DNA from: Plasmopara viticola
Taxonomy: Eukaryota; Oomycota; Peronosporomycetes; Peronosporales; Peronosporaceae
Direction of reading: 5' to 3'
Length of the DNA: 64,000 nt
NCBI GenBank assembly: GCA_001695595.3
Contig: MBPM02000004.1
Location: 1,302,001 to 1,366,000, forward strand
Position numbers and translations under genes: made by a program. The notes beneath the pieces were generated by a model. That model did no database searches. It was given only the letters and a program-made list of their open reading frames with translations, and had not been told where the DNA came from. Positions 53,501 through 64,000 of this stretch are shown piece after piece (within the stretch, counting starts at the first letter, position 1; each line of letters begins with the position of its first letter).

Positions 53501-56500
53501 AAACGAAAGAAATCCATGCCAGCCCCCATTCTGTGAGACTCTCGACTTAACGAACTTTCTGCACTACCGTTCGCAAGTTTAGCCTCAAAGGCGTTAATCT
53601 GACTCAAAGTGACGTCACGACCCTTTCCACACTGCATGAATTCTTCATGAGTAACCTTTTCGCCTCGAAGTGCCACATTATACCCTGCAAACACATCCTC
53701 CGAGAGATTAATCCCTTTACTAGCCTTGGATACCCCACCATTCGACATCACCCACGATTTTTCAAATACATCCGGGTGACCATAGTGCATACGACTTTGA
53801 AGAGGGTTTGCCATCACACGTTGGGTCAAACTCACAAACACCAACTCTTGAAGCGTCATAAAGTGCGCTAACGACGATGCTCGGCCTGTGAAAATGTGCT
53901 CCTTCATACCGATAATAGTAACCTCCTGACCATTTTGAGTCGCCGTGGCTAAAAAGTTCGGAATTTTTAGCGCTTCTTCAAAGTAGTGTTCCTGGTTCAT
54001 ATCAATCGTCTGCAAGTACTCGCCCCGAGTAAAGGGCATGGCAATGTTCTGATTCTCGGGCTTACCTTCACCAACCAAAGGATTGCCAGGCAGCTCATAG
54101 CGATACACCTCGACAATTTCATCACCATCCGACTTAACAAGCACACAATCATAGCGAGCTTCTGTGCCACTGCCAACTGATGTATGAATCGTGTCGACGT
54201 AGCTCACACGCCAATTTGGGTATTTTCGCATCAGCAAATCGATATCCGCCGCACGCGAGTCTCCTGCCGCAAGTTGGTCGGCATAGATCTGGCAACTAGT
54301 CACATACGAAAATTTTAAGCCGGCAATACGATCCATGTGTTTAATTTTATCCAAATGAGAGATCTTCTCGTCCGAACCAATCTCTAGCCATCGCAGCATC
54401 TTCAACGCATCCTCATACATCATCATGCCATGCACCGTACGAGCCAACGTCTGTCCACGCATAGAAGCCCAAAGACGAACTTGTGTGGGTGTTGCAGCAA
54501 GAGCTTCATCCATTGTGGATACACCCACTCGTTCAAGAAAGTTTCCCCATTCGTCGTCATGGAAAGTCACGAGATACTTTAGAATGCTAAGATCGCGACC
54601 CTTTTGCTCCACCTTTCGAAACAGCGGATTCGAGTCCACTCGTCCATTAAGTTCATTCAAAGAGAATAGCACCGTTTCATTATAGTAAGGCGTTACGACA
54701 GAGAACGACTTCATCGCTGCAATTGAGTCAATGTTTGGAATCTTCATGTGCAAAGAGTTTAAAAAAAAGCTCATGCGACGCTGCGCCTCATGACAACGTG
54801 GCAACGCATCTGCAGCATCCAAAGTCAGCAAGAAGAAAAGCCGCGTTGACAGGGACACGATGCTCTCATTCGAGCTGGAAGAGGTCGAGCGCGAAGGTGA
54901 GTTCGAATCGCCGTCACTAATCCGATCGGCAAAAACCAACAGCAGCTGCTCCTTCTGGTAAGCTAAGTCGGGTGTGATCCTGACAAAGATCGACTTGCGT
55001 AGTTTCTCTGCCATCCACTCTTCCTCTAGCATTAGCTCAATGCTTTTCAGCAAAGCATCCACACGCTGCACAACCAACAAAACCTGCTTATGATCAAAAG
55101 TAAACGCGCCGCCTGTAGGCCCCACGGTCGGCTCGGGCAACTCCAAGATACTCGTGAGCAAGTCAACAAAGTTTTCGCGAACCAGTCCGACGTGAGAAAG
55201 ATTTACGACACCCTTTACTTTGCCTCCCACTATAATCTGGTGAAAGACGCCCGATACTTCAGAATCCTGTGGGCCCAAAAGTTGTCGCAAAATCTGAAAC
55301 ATGATATCGATGCAATTGTTGGCACAATTCAAAACGCCTTCCTTCTTCAATTCTTTCAACAAATGGCTATCACTCGTGCGTTTCGTCGCCGATTTTGCAG
55401 CAATGTCCGCGGCTGTTTGAGCCTCCCCAGCAATCAAAAACACAGGCTCTTCGACGGCACCAGAGTCAGAGATCTGATACTGAAGAATAGCCGTCTCACG
55501 ATCATCCAGCAAGTCAGATAAGCGAAAACTGCTCACGATTTCGTTCCACACAACGGCAAAACGTAAGCGGCTATTGGCAGTAGGAGTGGCACAGGTTGAG
55601 GACAGTGGATTGTTATTGATAGCGAGCTGGCCACGAGCCGCAGCAGACACAACCTTATCATCAAACAAACTTGGAGCCTGCTGAAGGCGCTTTACGAATT
55701 CGTTGATGCGTGCAGAGTGACCAATCTTAAGACGAAACCCCATCCAAGCACCAACAATTGACTGTGCAATGGCCAGCCAGATCTGCGAGTCATAAATGTA
55801 CACAAGCATCACTGGCGCCCACATGGCAGTCAGGAACGCAATATTATGGCTCGACTCAATAATGCCATTTTCCAGCTGAGTCGTCGATAGATCCACATTG
55901 TAAATCTCAACGCTCGGTCCAATAAGCGGCTTTACCATAAGCTGCAAGTTAAACACAAACTTGCACACAAAAATGACAGTCCAGAACAATCCATATCGCA
56001 AAAAGTCACCCCATGTTTGGCCCATATTCCGGCCAATGTATTGCTCGTGTGTGCCATCCATCGAGCTCAAGAAAGCCGATTTCCAGATAATGCCACGAAA
56101 AAACATTTGCACAATCGACACAATCGCAATCGGGGCCATGTACAGCCCAATCAACACGGGTGCCATCGAGAGCATATTACTCGAGCCGACAACACTCTTG
56201 TAGGGAGCCGCATTCACAGCTGCAAAGAGGCCAAAGAAGACCGTGTGCCATACAAGACGTGCAAAGACCGACAAAGTGTACAAGGCACGGCTAAAAATGC
56301 GCGTGCCATAAATCCAAATGTCAAGCACTACCTTAAGCGCCAATAAGCCACTGATTGTGATAAAAATCGAGTAAAACGCGTGATTTCGCACGTCTGTAAT
56401 GTCTGACGTGAAAAAATTCGCGTAAAACTCAAAGCCTTGCGTTTCATCAGGATCGGAACGATGAGCCACGTAGGCAATCACAATCAGGACGTGCAGCATG

Positions 56501-57513
56501 ACAAAGAGGAAAAAGTAAATGCGAAAGAACGCCAAGAACGGGTTACAAAAGCTGCGTCGCTCTTCAAACGTCTTGAAATCACGCACAGTTACCGCTTGGG
56601 CCACGTTAAACTCGTTAAATTGAAGACACTCTTCTCGCCAAAAGAATTCATTCACATCGTCATAATTCGTTACATTCTTGTGGTCAATACTGGCGCCATT
56701 CTTCTGCACTGCCACGTCGCGCATTTTGGCCACGACCGAGTACAATGGACGCACAATACGTCGTAGGAACGTACCCTCGGGTGCATTTGGAAACTTTTCA
56801 ATTCCATTTAGTTGGGCCGCCATCTTGTGGTACAAAAAACAGAGACATTCGGGCATGAAGCGCAAATTGCCGCTCTCTCCCCAAATGAGAAGAAACAGCG
56901 CCACCTGACGCTCTGCTGCACCGGGGTACGGTGCAGTATCGAGTAGGAAAGGCTGCGTATGCAAAAATTGGCACCACTTGACGTAATTGCGAAAGAACTT
57001 TGCGTGAATGGTCTGAATCGCATTCTCCGTGTCCATCGGAGTGACGGCCGCCTCGAGAATCCTCGACTCATAATTAAGCACCCAGCACTCAAAATGTTCC
57101 TTTTGATTGCGTACATTCCCGTCCTGAAAGCCAAATTTGGCCTGTAAAAGCTCAAACGAACCGGCACCCGGTCGTGACGGGCCATGAAGATCCGAGGACG
57201 TCCTCGCTCCAATGTGCTGCTGCGCGTGCGGACCCTTATCGAGGGGCGAGCAACTGATGCTCACACCACGTGTGGCCGCCACGTCCACTACGGTCTGGTA
57301 GTTGGAGAGGGCGCGTCGGCGCGAAACGGACTGTTGCCGCTGCGAGTCCATGGCATTCTCCTTCCCCTTCATGCTGCAACGCCAGACTTGGTCTGGTTTT
57401 CCTTTTTCAATTTTTAAACAAGGGGCGTTTCGGACGCTCGGGATGGGACCGTGGACACTAGACGAGTGCGGGCTCTGTGGTTCCACCTCGTGCGCCTTTT
57501 TGCGTGTGGGCAA
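50533..57513 (-). CDS. 1,3-beta-glucan (callose) synthase fused to a sugar transporter
   Basis: An intronless 2326-residue membrane protein. The first two thirds are an FKS-type glucan synthase, which polymerises UDP-glucose to beta-1,3-glucan at the plasma membrane: the FKS1 N-terminal domain at about 150-270 (FFRNYVKWCQFL, LLIWGESGNLRFMPEC), a membrane block at 330-600, then the cytoplasmic core at about 920-1360 (VTPYYNETVLFS, NQEHYFEEALK, MANPLQSRMHYGHPDVF, GINLSEDVFAGYN) and further membrane helices to about 1800. From about 1810 to 2245 follows a major-facilitator sugar porter with the motifs GRRWTI (near 1893) and PESHYWEYRR (near 2013), and about 12 hydrophobic segments. The two lie in one frame without a gap. 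Such bimodular proteins are known in oomycetes. The start ATG at 57,513 gives a polar, Ser/Pro-rich cytosolic N-terminus. Confidence 0.93.
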   Translation of the reverse strand: MPTRKKAHEVEPQSPHSSSVHGPIPSVRNAPCLKIEKGKPDQVWRCSMKGKENAMDSQRQQSVSRRRALSNYQTVVDVAATRGVSISCSPLDKGPHAQQHIGARTSSDLHGPSRPGAGSFELLQAKFGFQDGNVRNQKEHFECWVLNYESRILEAAVTPMDTENAIQTIHAKFFRNYVKWCQFLHTQPFLLDTAPYPGAAERQVALFLLIWGESGNLRFMPECLCFLYHKMAAQLNGIEKFPNAPEGTFLRRIVRPLYSVVAKMRDVAVQKNGASIDHKNVTNYDDVNEFFWREECLQFNEFNVAQAVTVRDFKTFEERRSFCNPFLAFFRIYFFLFVMLHVLIVIAYVAHRSDPDETQGFEFYANFFTSDITDVRNHAFYSIFITISGLLALKVVLDIWIYGTRIFSRALYTLSVFARLVWHTVFFGLFAAVNAAPYKSVVGSSNMLSMAPVLIGLYMAPIAIVSIVQMFFRGIIWKSAFLSSMDGTHEQYIGRNMGQTWGDFLRYGLFWTVIFVCKFVFNLQLMVKPLIGPSVEIYNVDLSTTQLENGIIESSHNIAFLTAMWAPVMLVYIYDSQIWLAIAQSIVGAWMGFRLKIGHSARINEFVKRLQQAPSLFDDKVVSAAARGQLAINNNPLSSTCATPTANSRLRFAVVWNEIVSSFRLSDLLDDRETAILQYQISDSGAVEEPVFLIAGEAQTAADIAAKSATKRTSDSHLLKELKKEGVLNCANNCIDIMFQILRQLLGPQDSEVSGVFHQIIVGGKVKGVVNLSHVGLVRENFVDLLTSILELPEPTVGPTGGAFTFDHKQVLLVVQRVDALLKSIELMLEEEWMAEKLRKSIFVRITPDLAYQKEQLLLVFADRISDGDSNSPSRSTSSSSNESIVSLSTRLFFLLTLDAADALPRCHEAQRRMSFFLNSLHMKIPNIDSIAAMKSFSVVTPYYNETVLFSLNELNGRVDSNPLFRKVEQKGRDLSILKYLVTFHDDEWGNFLERVGVSTMDEALAATPTQVRLWASMRGQTLARTVHGMMMYEDALKMLRWLEIGSDEKISHLDKIKHMDRIAGLKFSYVTSCQIYADQLAAGDSRAADIDLLMRKYPNWRVSYVDTIHTSVGSGTEARYDCVLVKSDGDEIVEVYRYELPGNPLVGEGKPENQNIAMPFTRGEYLQTIDMNQEHYFEEALKIPNFLATATQNGQEVTIIGMKEHIFTGRASSLAHFMTLQELVFVSLTQRVMANPLQSRMHYGHPDVFEKSWVMSNGGVSKASKGINLSEDVFAGYNVALRGEKVTHEEFMQCGKGRDVTLSQINAFEAKLANGSAESSLSRESHRMGAGMDFFRLNSMFYGHMGFYICNALVVLCVFAYAYGKVYIALHQEIEESAIITTNYLDDLAEVMNTQFIFQFGMLMTIPLVATLFVEYGWHQALINFVELVVTLGPVFYIFETGTKSHFYDVAIMRGGSKYRGTGRGFAIVRETLVNFYKEYAASHYRKAVELMGLMIIFGVFGNFSIGTNALAEYCATADFDCDANPDQIPSNVTLLNSYSSKGQDYGIASFAVWLLGACWLLAPFMFNTDGLDFSKTRVDITYWLSWLMSVRGEDDSEQLLPNHLSSHPTKPQDTWDDFYNYEASLMFSISPVSRFVYAIRELRHPLAMYYIFIFSFKLSEIGMLLACVGAIALVLWIGGFGLGLCLRNKAPVPRALLYVLMVVMIGVAPFVVGSMQDWDGLKSFTLTVAIFTGLFALTHYLQLLHGLFGLPIAKWGLVRELAFFFDVVVGLFLALPLLVLSAFPFMKTLQTRMMYNGGFSRALSSGSEFAASLSVLVGGLGGFTYGWLTCLIFTLGYVNSSSDNFVNQSFIFYNNERLDGALDLTMIKVYAAGAAVVGVVLSGGLAHAIGRRWTIEASCLMTFVGCALVWLESSSMVLIGICIASAGIAMLSLVCPLYNFEICMQGWKGKGVLMFLTTAALGYMIEAILIHNINAKAMSRNWTNSPYHDWQWQFIFGIIPLLLLVPATFFLPESHYWEYRRKNDPKAAEASLMRLRQRHDVVEEANEMKESFVIKNGQVNMSFRIVLVVVLQATFALFTSGALLHRVFVQPTPNQSGAQTSNWATYYGIMTFVGTTLSLLTVDNLRRKTIFKDLLPFSAVLSFACGILGLGGQGESAVTQILVCVVFVSGALSLTCGTWLTAIEVFPPYQNGRYIAMSFVVYYAVQAVIYVAEPSFAISHLVFASLCLGLTIVMFAVCASSKHGAIELKREKKMRKDAEAVQERTSLAPHASRAQSFLRSRVHRSSSHYSATTPQEASYSNFESPAGFHVNGGNRRVLNGSQNL

Positions 57514-57624
57514 ATGTCCCCGAGCTTTCCGTTTCCTATTCTGTCAGTCACGAGCGTCGAGCAGATTTTTCGAAGGGGTAGGGAAAGTGACTTACACTAG
57601 CTATGCCAAGTGTGTTTTTTTTAA

Positions 57625-58137
57625 GGAATGCGAAAGTAAGTTCGGTATGCGATCGACAGCTTCAGGAGAGAGTACCCACCGGCTCGTGGTCGCGTTGTTG
57701 CAGCGACTTTTAAGCCAATGCGGTCGTGAAGCGCCTCACCGTCTCCTTATCTGGGCTTTTTTTAGTACACCAAACCCCATACCTACGAGACGACAGCCCC
57801 ACAAAATTGCAGCTGCTTTTGCACCCTTCTGATGCCACAAGCACACATGAAAAAGGTACAAAAGCTAAGTCAAAGCTAAGAATGGAAATGATGATGACCC
57901 GTACGCAATCATTGCCTATTTATATCAGAACGAGATGTCATCGACCCGAGGGCAATTTAGCGTGGCCGCAGCAAACGCCACTTGGCTGCTCGCGATACCG
58001 AAGTGCGGGGTTCAGGCCCAGCGTAGCGAGGCGAGTCGTAAGTACGAGTGCAGCCTTTGTGACGCACAGCCAAGCAAAGTTTTCCAAAGAGCGAAATGCC
58101 ATCCTCATTCTAGTTTATGGAATAATAGTGACGTATA
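57625..58137 (+). CDS. Possible small spliced gene with CxxC motif (uncertain)
   Basis: A frame from about 57,869 to 58,137 reads NGNDDDPYAIIAYLYQNEMS, then FSVAAANATWLLAIPKCGV, then KYECSLCDAQPSKVF and stops. It has the look of a real protein end, with a C-x2-C pair, but no ATG before its middle, so an upstream exon would be needed. A candidate lies in 57,645-57,760 (THRLVVALLQRLLSQCGRE). I could not settle the splice sites and recognise no family. The plus-strand frame opening at 57,302 overlaps the glucan synthase N-terminus and is probably a shadow there. Confidence 0.3.
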
Positions 58138-59790
58138 ATGGATTCAGTGAAGGTGATGTTCTCAAAAAATAACAAAGTCGCAATGGGTTTACAAGCTTAC
58201 GTTTTGTAGATGTCTCACAAGGAATTTCAAGACCACCGTGTTTAGGTGCAGCATGTAGCACATTGTTCGTCGTAGACTACTCATAGAATAGAAATTGCTG
58301 TATATTGTAACATATTTGGTATTAGAGGGACATTTGGGACTTAATTGAGACATACATGCTGGGTTCTTCATGTCCAGCATCCATGTCGTCGCACTCGTAA
58401 AGAACAAACAAAGCTTCGTGTACAATAATTGCTTGTACTTCTTGATGAAGATGGCGAGCGCCTGTTACTTTGGTTTGTATTGCTAAATAACCTTCTGATA
58501 CTAAATTTGAATGTGTATCATCATAATTGTTTAAGTCGAATTGTACCAACTTTTGATGCAAGCTTGTTTGCGACAATCCAGCGATAACGTAGTATATGTA
58601 TTGTTTCGATACATTTGAGCTCTACAAAGAATGCAATAGCAATTGGTTTAAACCTTACTTATTTGCTCACAGGTGTCTTGTTAGCCTGAACCCCACAACT
58701 TAAATCTTTTCTTCTTTTTAGAGTCCGCGGCTGCTAGTAAGCTCTCTGCCATGCCGCCATTACTAGGCTCGATAGCACTTCTCGAAACATTTACTGCTTG
58801 GTGCACAGCGTGATCGTAACTCTTAGCGCGTCTACAGGTATCCTTCATACTACTTTAGTGACTTGCGTCTTTTGGAGATTTAGACTTGGGAAGAACGCCT
58901 TTTTAGTCGCGTTGTACATCAGCACTAATCACCATAGCTAAATTATTAAATATAGATCTTAAAAATGACAGAAAGACATGAACGCTAATAAAAGCTCATA
59001 AAGAAGATTGAATTAGCCGTGGTTAGCTCGCATAAGTCGAAGATGCGGCGTGCTGAGAGCTCGGCTCAGTCAATGTCTGCGAATTCCAGAAACTCTATGT
59101 CGCGGCTAATGCACGTACCTTCGCATTCAGCAAATCCCATGCGGTGCCAAACTGGTATCTAAGTCGTCTGCGGTGTTTAGGTAATCAAAAGTATGATACA
59201 GTTTTAAGCACTCGTTGCAATTTTGCAGAGCCATCAATAACACAAATACACGTCCGATGTTTAGACTTCTACACTTTAATAACAATGTTGTTGATTACAA
59301 GCGTTGTATTGACCACAGCTGACATGGCACGCTTGAGAATTGTGAGGCGGTGAAAAGGTGACCATGATAGCTTGCGTTCTTTTTAGGTGGGGCTTTTGAT
59401 AAATTGAAAGGCTATAATGATATGCTTTTGTAGGAAGCGTTTTTTAAAAATGATTTGTCTCTACATGTATCCCCGGACCGAATAGTCCAATGCAACATTC
59501 ATGGTATCCTTCTTAATCGTTCAATTATCCACAGCCGCGTTATCCCCATTTCGTTATCCATCCCTCATTTTTGTGACTGGCTAATTAGATAAAGTACTAA
59601 TTGGCTATATTCGGGATTGGTATTTAAATGTTCTTGACGCCACTTTCCGCTTAACCTCTTTTTGCTGTTTACTTCACCATCCACAGAACGGTACATTCCT
59701 CACATTCATAATCACAATCACATTCACCTTCACACTGTCTCATACTCTTGCTCTCTCCTACGAGCACTCTTTCGCTCTTGAGACCATGTG
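58138..59790. other. Gene-poor DNA
   Basis: AT-rich with only short, unmatched open frames (for example 58,322-58,576 minus). A short CATTCA/CACATTCA microsatellite-like tract lies at 59,690-59,735. Confidence 0.5.
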
Positions 59791-60994
59791 ATGTTACCAT
59801 CTTCAACTGAATTGACCTATGCAACGATTGAACAGGCCAAGACCACGTTTCAAATGCAAGCACGGGCTTCTGGATATGAAATTGTCGTTTAGAGAACTGA
59901 GAAAGGTAAAGCTGGTGCAGTCACAACACGTTGTCTGCAGTGTTCATGGTCCGGCGTATGGGTGCCAAAGCAGACGGATTCGGCCAATCCATCAATGCGT
60001 CGTACTTCCAGCAGCAAGACAAATTGTCCATTCTCGGCCGTTTTGCGGAGAGTGCAGACAGAGTTGAGCTCGTTTTGGTAAGTAAAGGTAAAAAAAAGCA
60101 AGCCATAATCGTCTACCGTTCTTCAACCGCGGCGCGCATCCGCAAGGTCGCCACCTTGCAGAAGCAGAAAAGGAGTCAGTACTTTTTTGCCCGCCGCTGG
60201 GGTGCGTCCCCTGCACGTCGTTACGCCGATTTAACGCTTAATTGCACGCGACCAGGCAAGATATAGCCAACATACAAGCAAGAGCTCGAAACGAGACTCT
60301 TGCAGGGCGCACACCTTTGGAGGCTCTTCTTGACGAGTTACAAATCTCCTCAACTACGTACCATGTCCAAATGAACAATAATAATGGACTAGCACCTTTG
60401 TATCGTTTCGCCTGCTGCAAAAGAACTTTGCCAACGCTGGAGTCGCGGGAAGATTTGGATACGTACAAAACAAACAGGTAAGCAAAGAAATGCAATATTT
60501 TCTTACTTTATTACTTGAAGCTAATCATGTTCAATACAAGGTTTTGATTGCCACTGCTGCACGTGGTGGGCATCACAGCAACGCAACATCCCTTCACGCT
60601 TTATAACTGCTTTTTGGGCGATGTGACGATCGGATCCTTTCTTAAGACAATACTTAAGCTGAAGGTGGTGTTGGAGGATATGGAAGGAATGAATGAACCG
60701 CCCATATTCATTACGGACCGAGAGCTTGCTCTCATGACGGTACGTAGAGACCTAATCCCACAAAGCAAAGCGTTGTTATACCGTTGCCAAACGTCGACAA
60801 TCTTTTTACAAGAGGAGTTTTGCGCGCTTTATATAAGAATGGAATCAGCTGGTCCGCGCAAAATTTACGGAAAAATACGAGACGCAACTCGATACGCTGC
60901 GCGATATGGTCCCGCCACACGTATTACCAACAAGAAGTTATTTGGTGTTTGGATATATGGACTTAAACATTTCGGACACAATAACACGAGTTAA
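59791..60994 (+). pseudogene. Broken MULE-type transposase (FAR1-like)
   Basis: The pieces, in order but in different frames, follow Mutator-like (MULE) transposases. An N-terminal FAR1-like DNA-binding region runs from the ATG at 59,791 (TIEQAKTTFQMQARASGYEIVV, then an in-frame TAG). A linker with ATRQDIANIQARARNE and GRTPLEALLDELQ lies at 60,240-60,345, then DTYKTNR at 60,458. The start of the catalytic core is MPLLHVVGITATQHPF (from 60,548) and continues with ITDRELALM. The later catalytic Glu region and SWIM finger are not found. Stops and frameshifts show it is dead. No terminal inverted repeats were recognised. Confidence 0.75.
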
Positions 60995-63450
60995 GAGCGC
61001 TCATGCGGCACTATAGAGAAGGATTCAACATTCTTCTGGTATAGTCGACGGCGGTCTAAATTTTGCAGCCCCATGAAATCCTTGTATCTAATGTTCGATT
61101 TTGAGTGATACAGGTGATCTTTAAACGGTGAACTCAGCTGTCAATTTTGCTTGCATTGGGCAGCTCGAAGACATCCAGTTTAGGACCGCCAGCGAACAAT
61201 CAACCTCCAATATGCGACTTGGCCTACTCTTCGCCAATGTCATAGTTTAGATCTTCATGGACGGACTATTAAGTGCAAAGAAGCAATACGACTTACGCAA
61301 CACCGAGCTTGCTGATGGCGAAAGATGCAGGGGCCTTTTCGCTGCACCCTTGCAAGCATCAATATAGTATACGTCGGACTCCTCTCGAATTTACTGACTT
61401 CGATGACTATTGATGGCTTGCAGCCCCAACACCTCAGTCAGCGGTCACAAGGGAGCCTCGAGCAATCCGAAACGTGCTGGATTCAATCATGAGGCAGTAC
61501 CTCGATGAGCCTTCTGCTCAGAGACAGCAAAAGATCGTGAAGAAGCTAGAGGCCCTACCCACAATAGGGGTAGTGGCCGATCCTGTTCAGATTTAAGAAC
61601 GAGGGAGGCCAGCATCAACACGGCGTCTTCCCTCTGTATTTGAGCGCGTTGAGACTGCCGTAGCGCCTTATTGTCGAAGATGCCGTATCTGCAAAGATAC
61701 TGGCCATCATTCGCAAACATGCCGATTGCGCGAGCAGACAATGTAACGCCGTCAATGTTTCAGCTATTAACATTGTTCACATCATTTCGGTAAGCTGGCT
61801 TTGCTCAGTATCGTACAAGATTCTATAACACTTTTTGAGATGATCAAAACTGTGCCAGAAATGAAGTGTCTAGATACAGTGCTTACCGTTGTTATCACTA
61901 GGCTATCCCCAGTAGGCATCGCCTTATTTCAAGCTAACCGCATTAGATATTGGTAAAACGGTTGATGCTGTTACCGTGAATCAGATTTTTGTCTGCACTA
62001 GGCTCTACACCTCCCCCTCGCGCAACTCTACTCCCTTAAGATGAAAAATGAACGTTTGAGCAGTCTTCAAGAGTGAACAATATTCTGTAGCGCACAGTAT
62101 AGAAGAAAATCAATTAACTTGTGTTGTAGAAGGGAAAGGTGTCACGAACATTTAAATACCAAACCCGATTTTTGGCCAATCAGTAGTTTATTTAATTAGC
62201 CAATCACAAATATGTGGGATGGATAACGCGGCTAGTATTGTGTTTAGAAAATTCTTCACTATTATTAGGCAATCGTAGATTTTGCGACAGATATGTCGAC
62301 ATCAATGGGTCGTATTTGAAAAAAACTATTCTTTTTAATGTCAATTAATAATCAAGTTTGTATGACAAAAATTTGTGGAAACTGCTTTTGGCTTGTATAC
62401 AAATTGTTTATAGTCTAGGCTAGCAAAGAACATTACGGCTTAGCCGCTCGATCCTGTAGCAGCGAACTGTTAGCGCTGATTCTTCACTAATTGTCTTGAA
62501 CTGCATTGAATGTGTTACCTCTTGCACGTGGTCGAAATGTAGTACATGTAGTATAGATATTTCGAACAATTCATTTTTGAATCCTAAATGCACCACTATA
62601 TTATCTATACATCAGCTCTGCATTAGTAGTCTTACTTAAGGCCACATCATTATAATGGAAAAATAGTTATCTTAGATATAAGATTTCGTACGAAGATATG
62701 GCGAGTATTTGCCTGGCAATTCGCCTCAGAGAAGAGACAGCGTTGTCAGGACAGTCTCACAACTTGTATATTCGTGCAAGATGAATGACTCATCAGCCAT
62801 AAAATTGCTATATCAAAAAGGTCAGAGTTATTTATGGCTTCTGATGGGAACACCCGACCAGGGATGTCCTTGTTAATGAGATCGCCGAAATTTGTATTTA
62901 GAAGGAAGGGTTGAAAGTACATCCTATCGGTGAAGTCGCCGACGCAGTGGGCGAAGGGCTAAGTGACTCAATTACTGTACATTATTGAATCAAGATGCCG
63001 TCCCGTGAGTGGTCTTCGCACTCTTTGCGCAAAGATCCCGATGACATAGAGAAAATCTTATTTTAGCTCTGACATAATACACTCTCCTCCTTCCCTCCCC
63101 GCAAAAATCTCTCTGAGCGCTACTCCTCACGCCGTATCTATGAATACATCTGATTCGATACAAAAGCCATCTTTAAGCGGGGACAGCGCGTGTTCTTTGT
63201 ACCGCATCAAATTTCACTGCAAAATCTTACCCAGCGTTGTATAAAATTTGAAGACAAGAACGGCCAGAATTTAGTAGAACATACATTTGAGTATGTACCA
63301 GCGCTGTCACCGCCAAAATGGATTGGGGCGTTTACTTTTTCACCTATAATATAACAAATTTGACGAAGCACTTAGCATTCGTAGTAAGACTGCAGCTTCA
63401 TACGTGGTGGGTGAGAGACCGATCACCCACGAGATGTTTTAAGATTGATA
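60995..63450. other. Gene-poor DNA
   Basis: No gene or intact transposon domain was recognised. Open frames are under 90 codons. The first few hundred bases may be the decayed end of the MULE. Confidence 0.5.
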
Positions 63451-63451
63451 G

Positions 63452-63680
63452 AAACACTAGCCATGCTTCCGCGAGTAAGGACTTAATCTTGCCACGTCCT
63501 CTCGTGCACCCTAAAGGCCCCATTTTTGCACAAAGCTCTAAAACGAGCTTCACGAGATATTTTGGGCTTGGCATAAACACTAGCTATGCTTCCGCGAGTA
63601 TGAATCCACTCTAACCATATCCTATTGTGTACTCTGAAGACCCCAGCTTTCGCACAAAGCTCTAATGCAAGCCTTCAAGC
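63452..63680. repeat. Two-unit direct repeat, period about 123 bp
   Basis: AAACACTAGC(C/T)ATGCTTCCGCGAGTA starts at 63,452 and again at 63,575. Each is followed by a similar CCTATTGTG(C/T)AC(C/T)CT..AG.CCC..TTT.GCACAAAGCTCTAA stretch. Units are about 80-85 percent alike by eye. Confidence 0.75.
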
Positions 63681-64000
63681 AGCGGCTATACGCTGTTTCA
63701 TGGGCTTTCACGATCTCCGTGAAGTAAAATGACGGCGTCACCATACAAGAAATTCTTGTCGCCCATGATAGCGCTAATGGTTTTCCAATATCGTACCCGT
63801 ATATAACCTTGATTTTGATTTCTGTTGGGACATATGCAAAAAAGAACCACCTTGCTTAGGCGACACACAAACAGCACAATGTCCGTGCTGTCATTAACTA
63901 TTGGCAATTCAAAGACAAAACGAGGCTAGTAGACTTTTAAATGCTTGCCGGCTTCGGTAGGCTATATATAGGGTCCAAATTGTCATTTGTAGCCCTTAAA

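Overview
The window looks like nuclear DNA of an oomycete, probably of the Peronosporales (Phytophthora or downy-mildew side). The evidence is the gene content: a beta-1,3-glucan synthase fused to a sugar porter, a fused mitochondrial dethiobiotin synthetase/DAPA aminotransferase, short GT-AG introns of about 50-100 bp, and compact gene islands separated by gene-poor DNA full of broken transposons. This is inferred from family knowledge; no species marker such as rDNA was seen.

Layout. 1-5.97 kb is a dense island: the 3' end of a formin, a mitochondrial-looking alpha/beta hydrolase, a protein with two FAIM1-like domains and a WW domain, MOB1 (3 exons, minus strand), and a phosphotriesterase-like protein that has lost metal ligands and gained a C-terminal zinc motif. 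6-8.7 kb holds no gene I can support but contains a decayed tandem repeat. 8.7-11.6 kb has a small protein with both an N-terminal myristoylation signal and a C-terminal CaaX box around a HEPN-like core, then the biotin fusion gene on the minus strand. 11.6-28.5 kb is a desert with tRNA-like remnants, a hairpin, and a broken LINE (18.9-27.1 kb) split by a Ty1/copia element (20,973-25,592). The copia LTRs carry a 13-bp array of TGACGTCA sites and a four-pentamer heat-shock element. 28.5-57.5 kb is a second dense island: eIF2A, a PDCD7/U11-59K minor-spliceosome protein, an unrecognised coiled-coil protein, CTF8, a truncated acyl-CoA synthetase, a 5034-residue HECT ubiquitin ligase in one uninterrupted reading frame, and the 2326-residue glucan synthase-transporter fusion. 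57.6-64 kb is again gene-poor, with a broken MULE transposase and a short tandem repeat.

How the genes relate. Most are single-copy housekeeping genes with no operon-like link: actin (formin), Hippo/mitotic-exit signalling (MOB1), biotin synthesis, initiation (eIF2A), minor splicing (PDCD7), sister-chromatid cohesion (CTF8), ubiquitylation (HECT) and cell wall (glucan synthase). Their arrangement is striking: three head-to-head pairs share upstream gaps of only 121, 37 and 33 bp. Exon joins were worked out by eye from splice signals, phase and family resemblance, and need transcript support.
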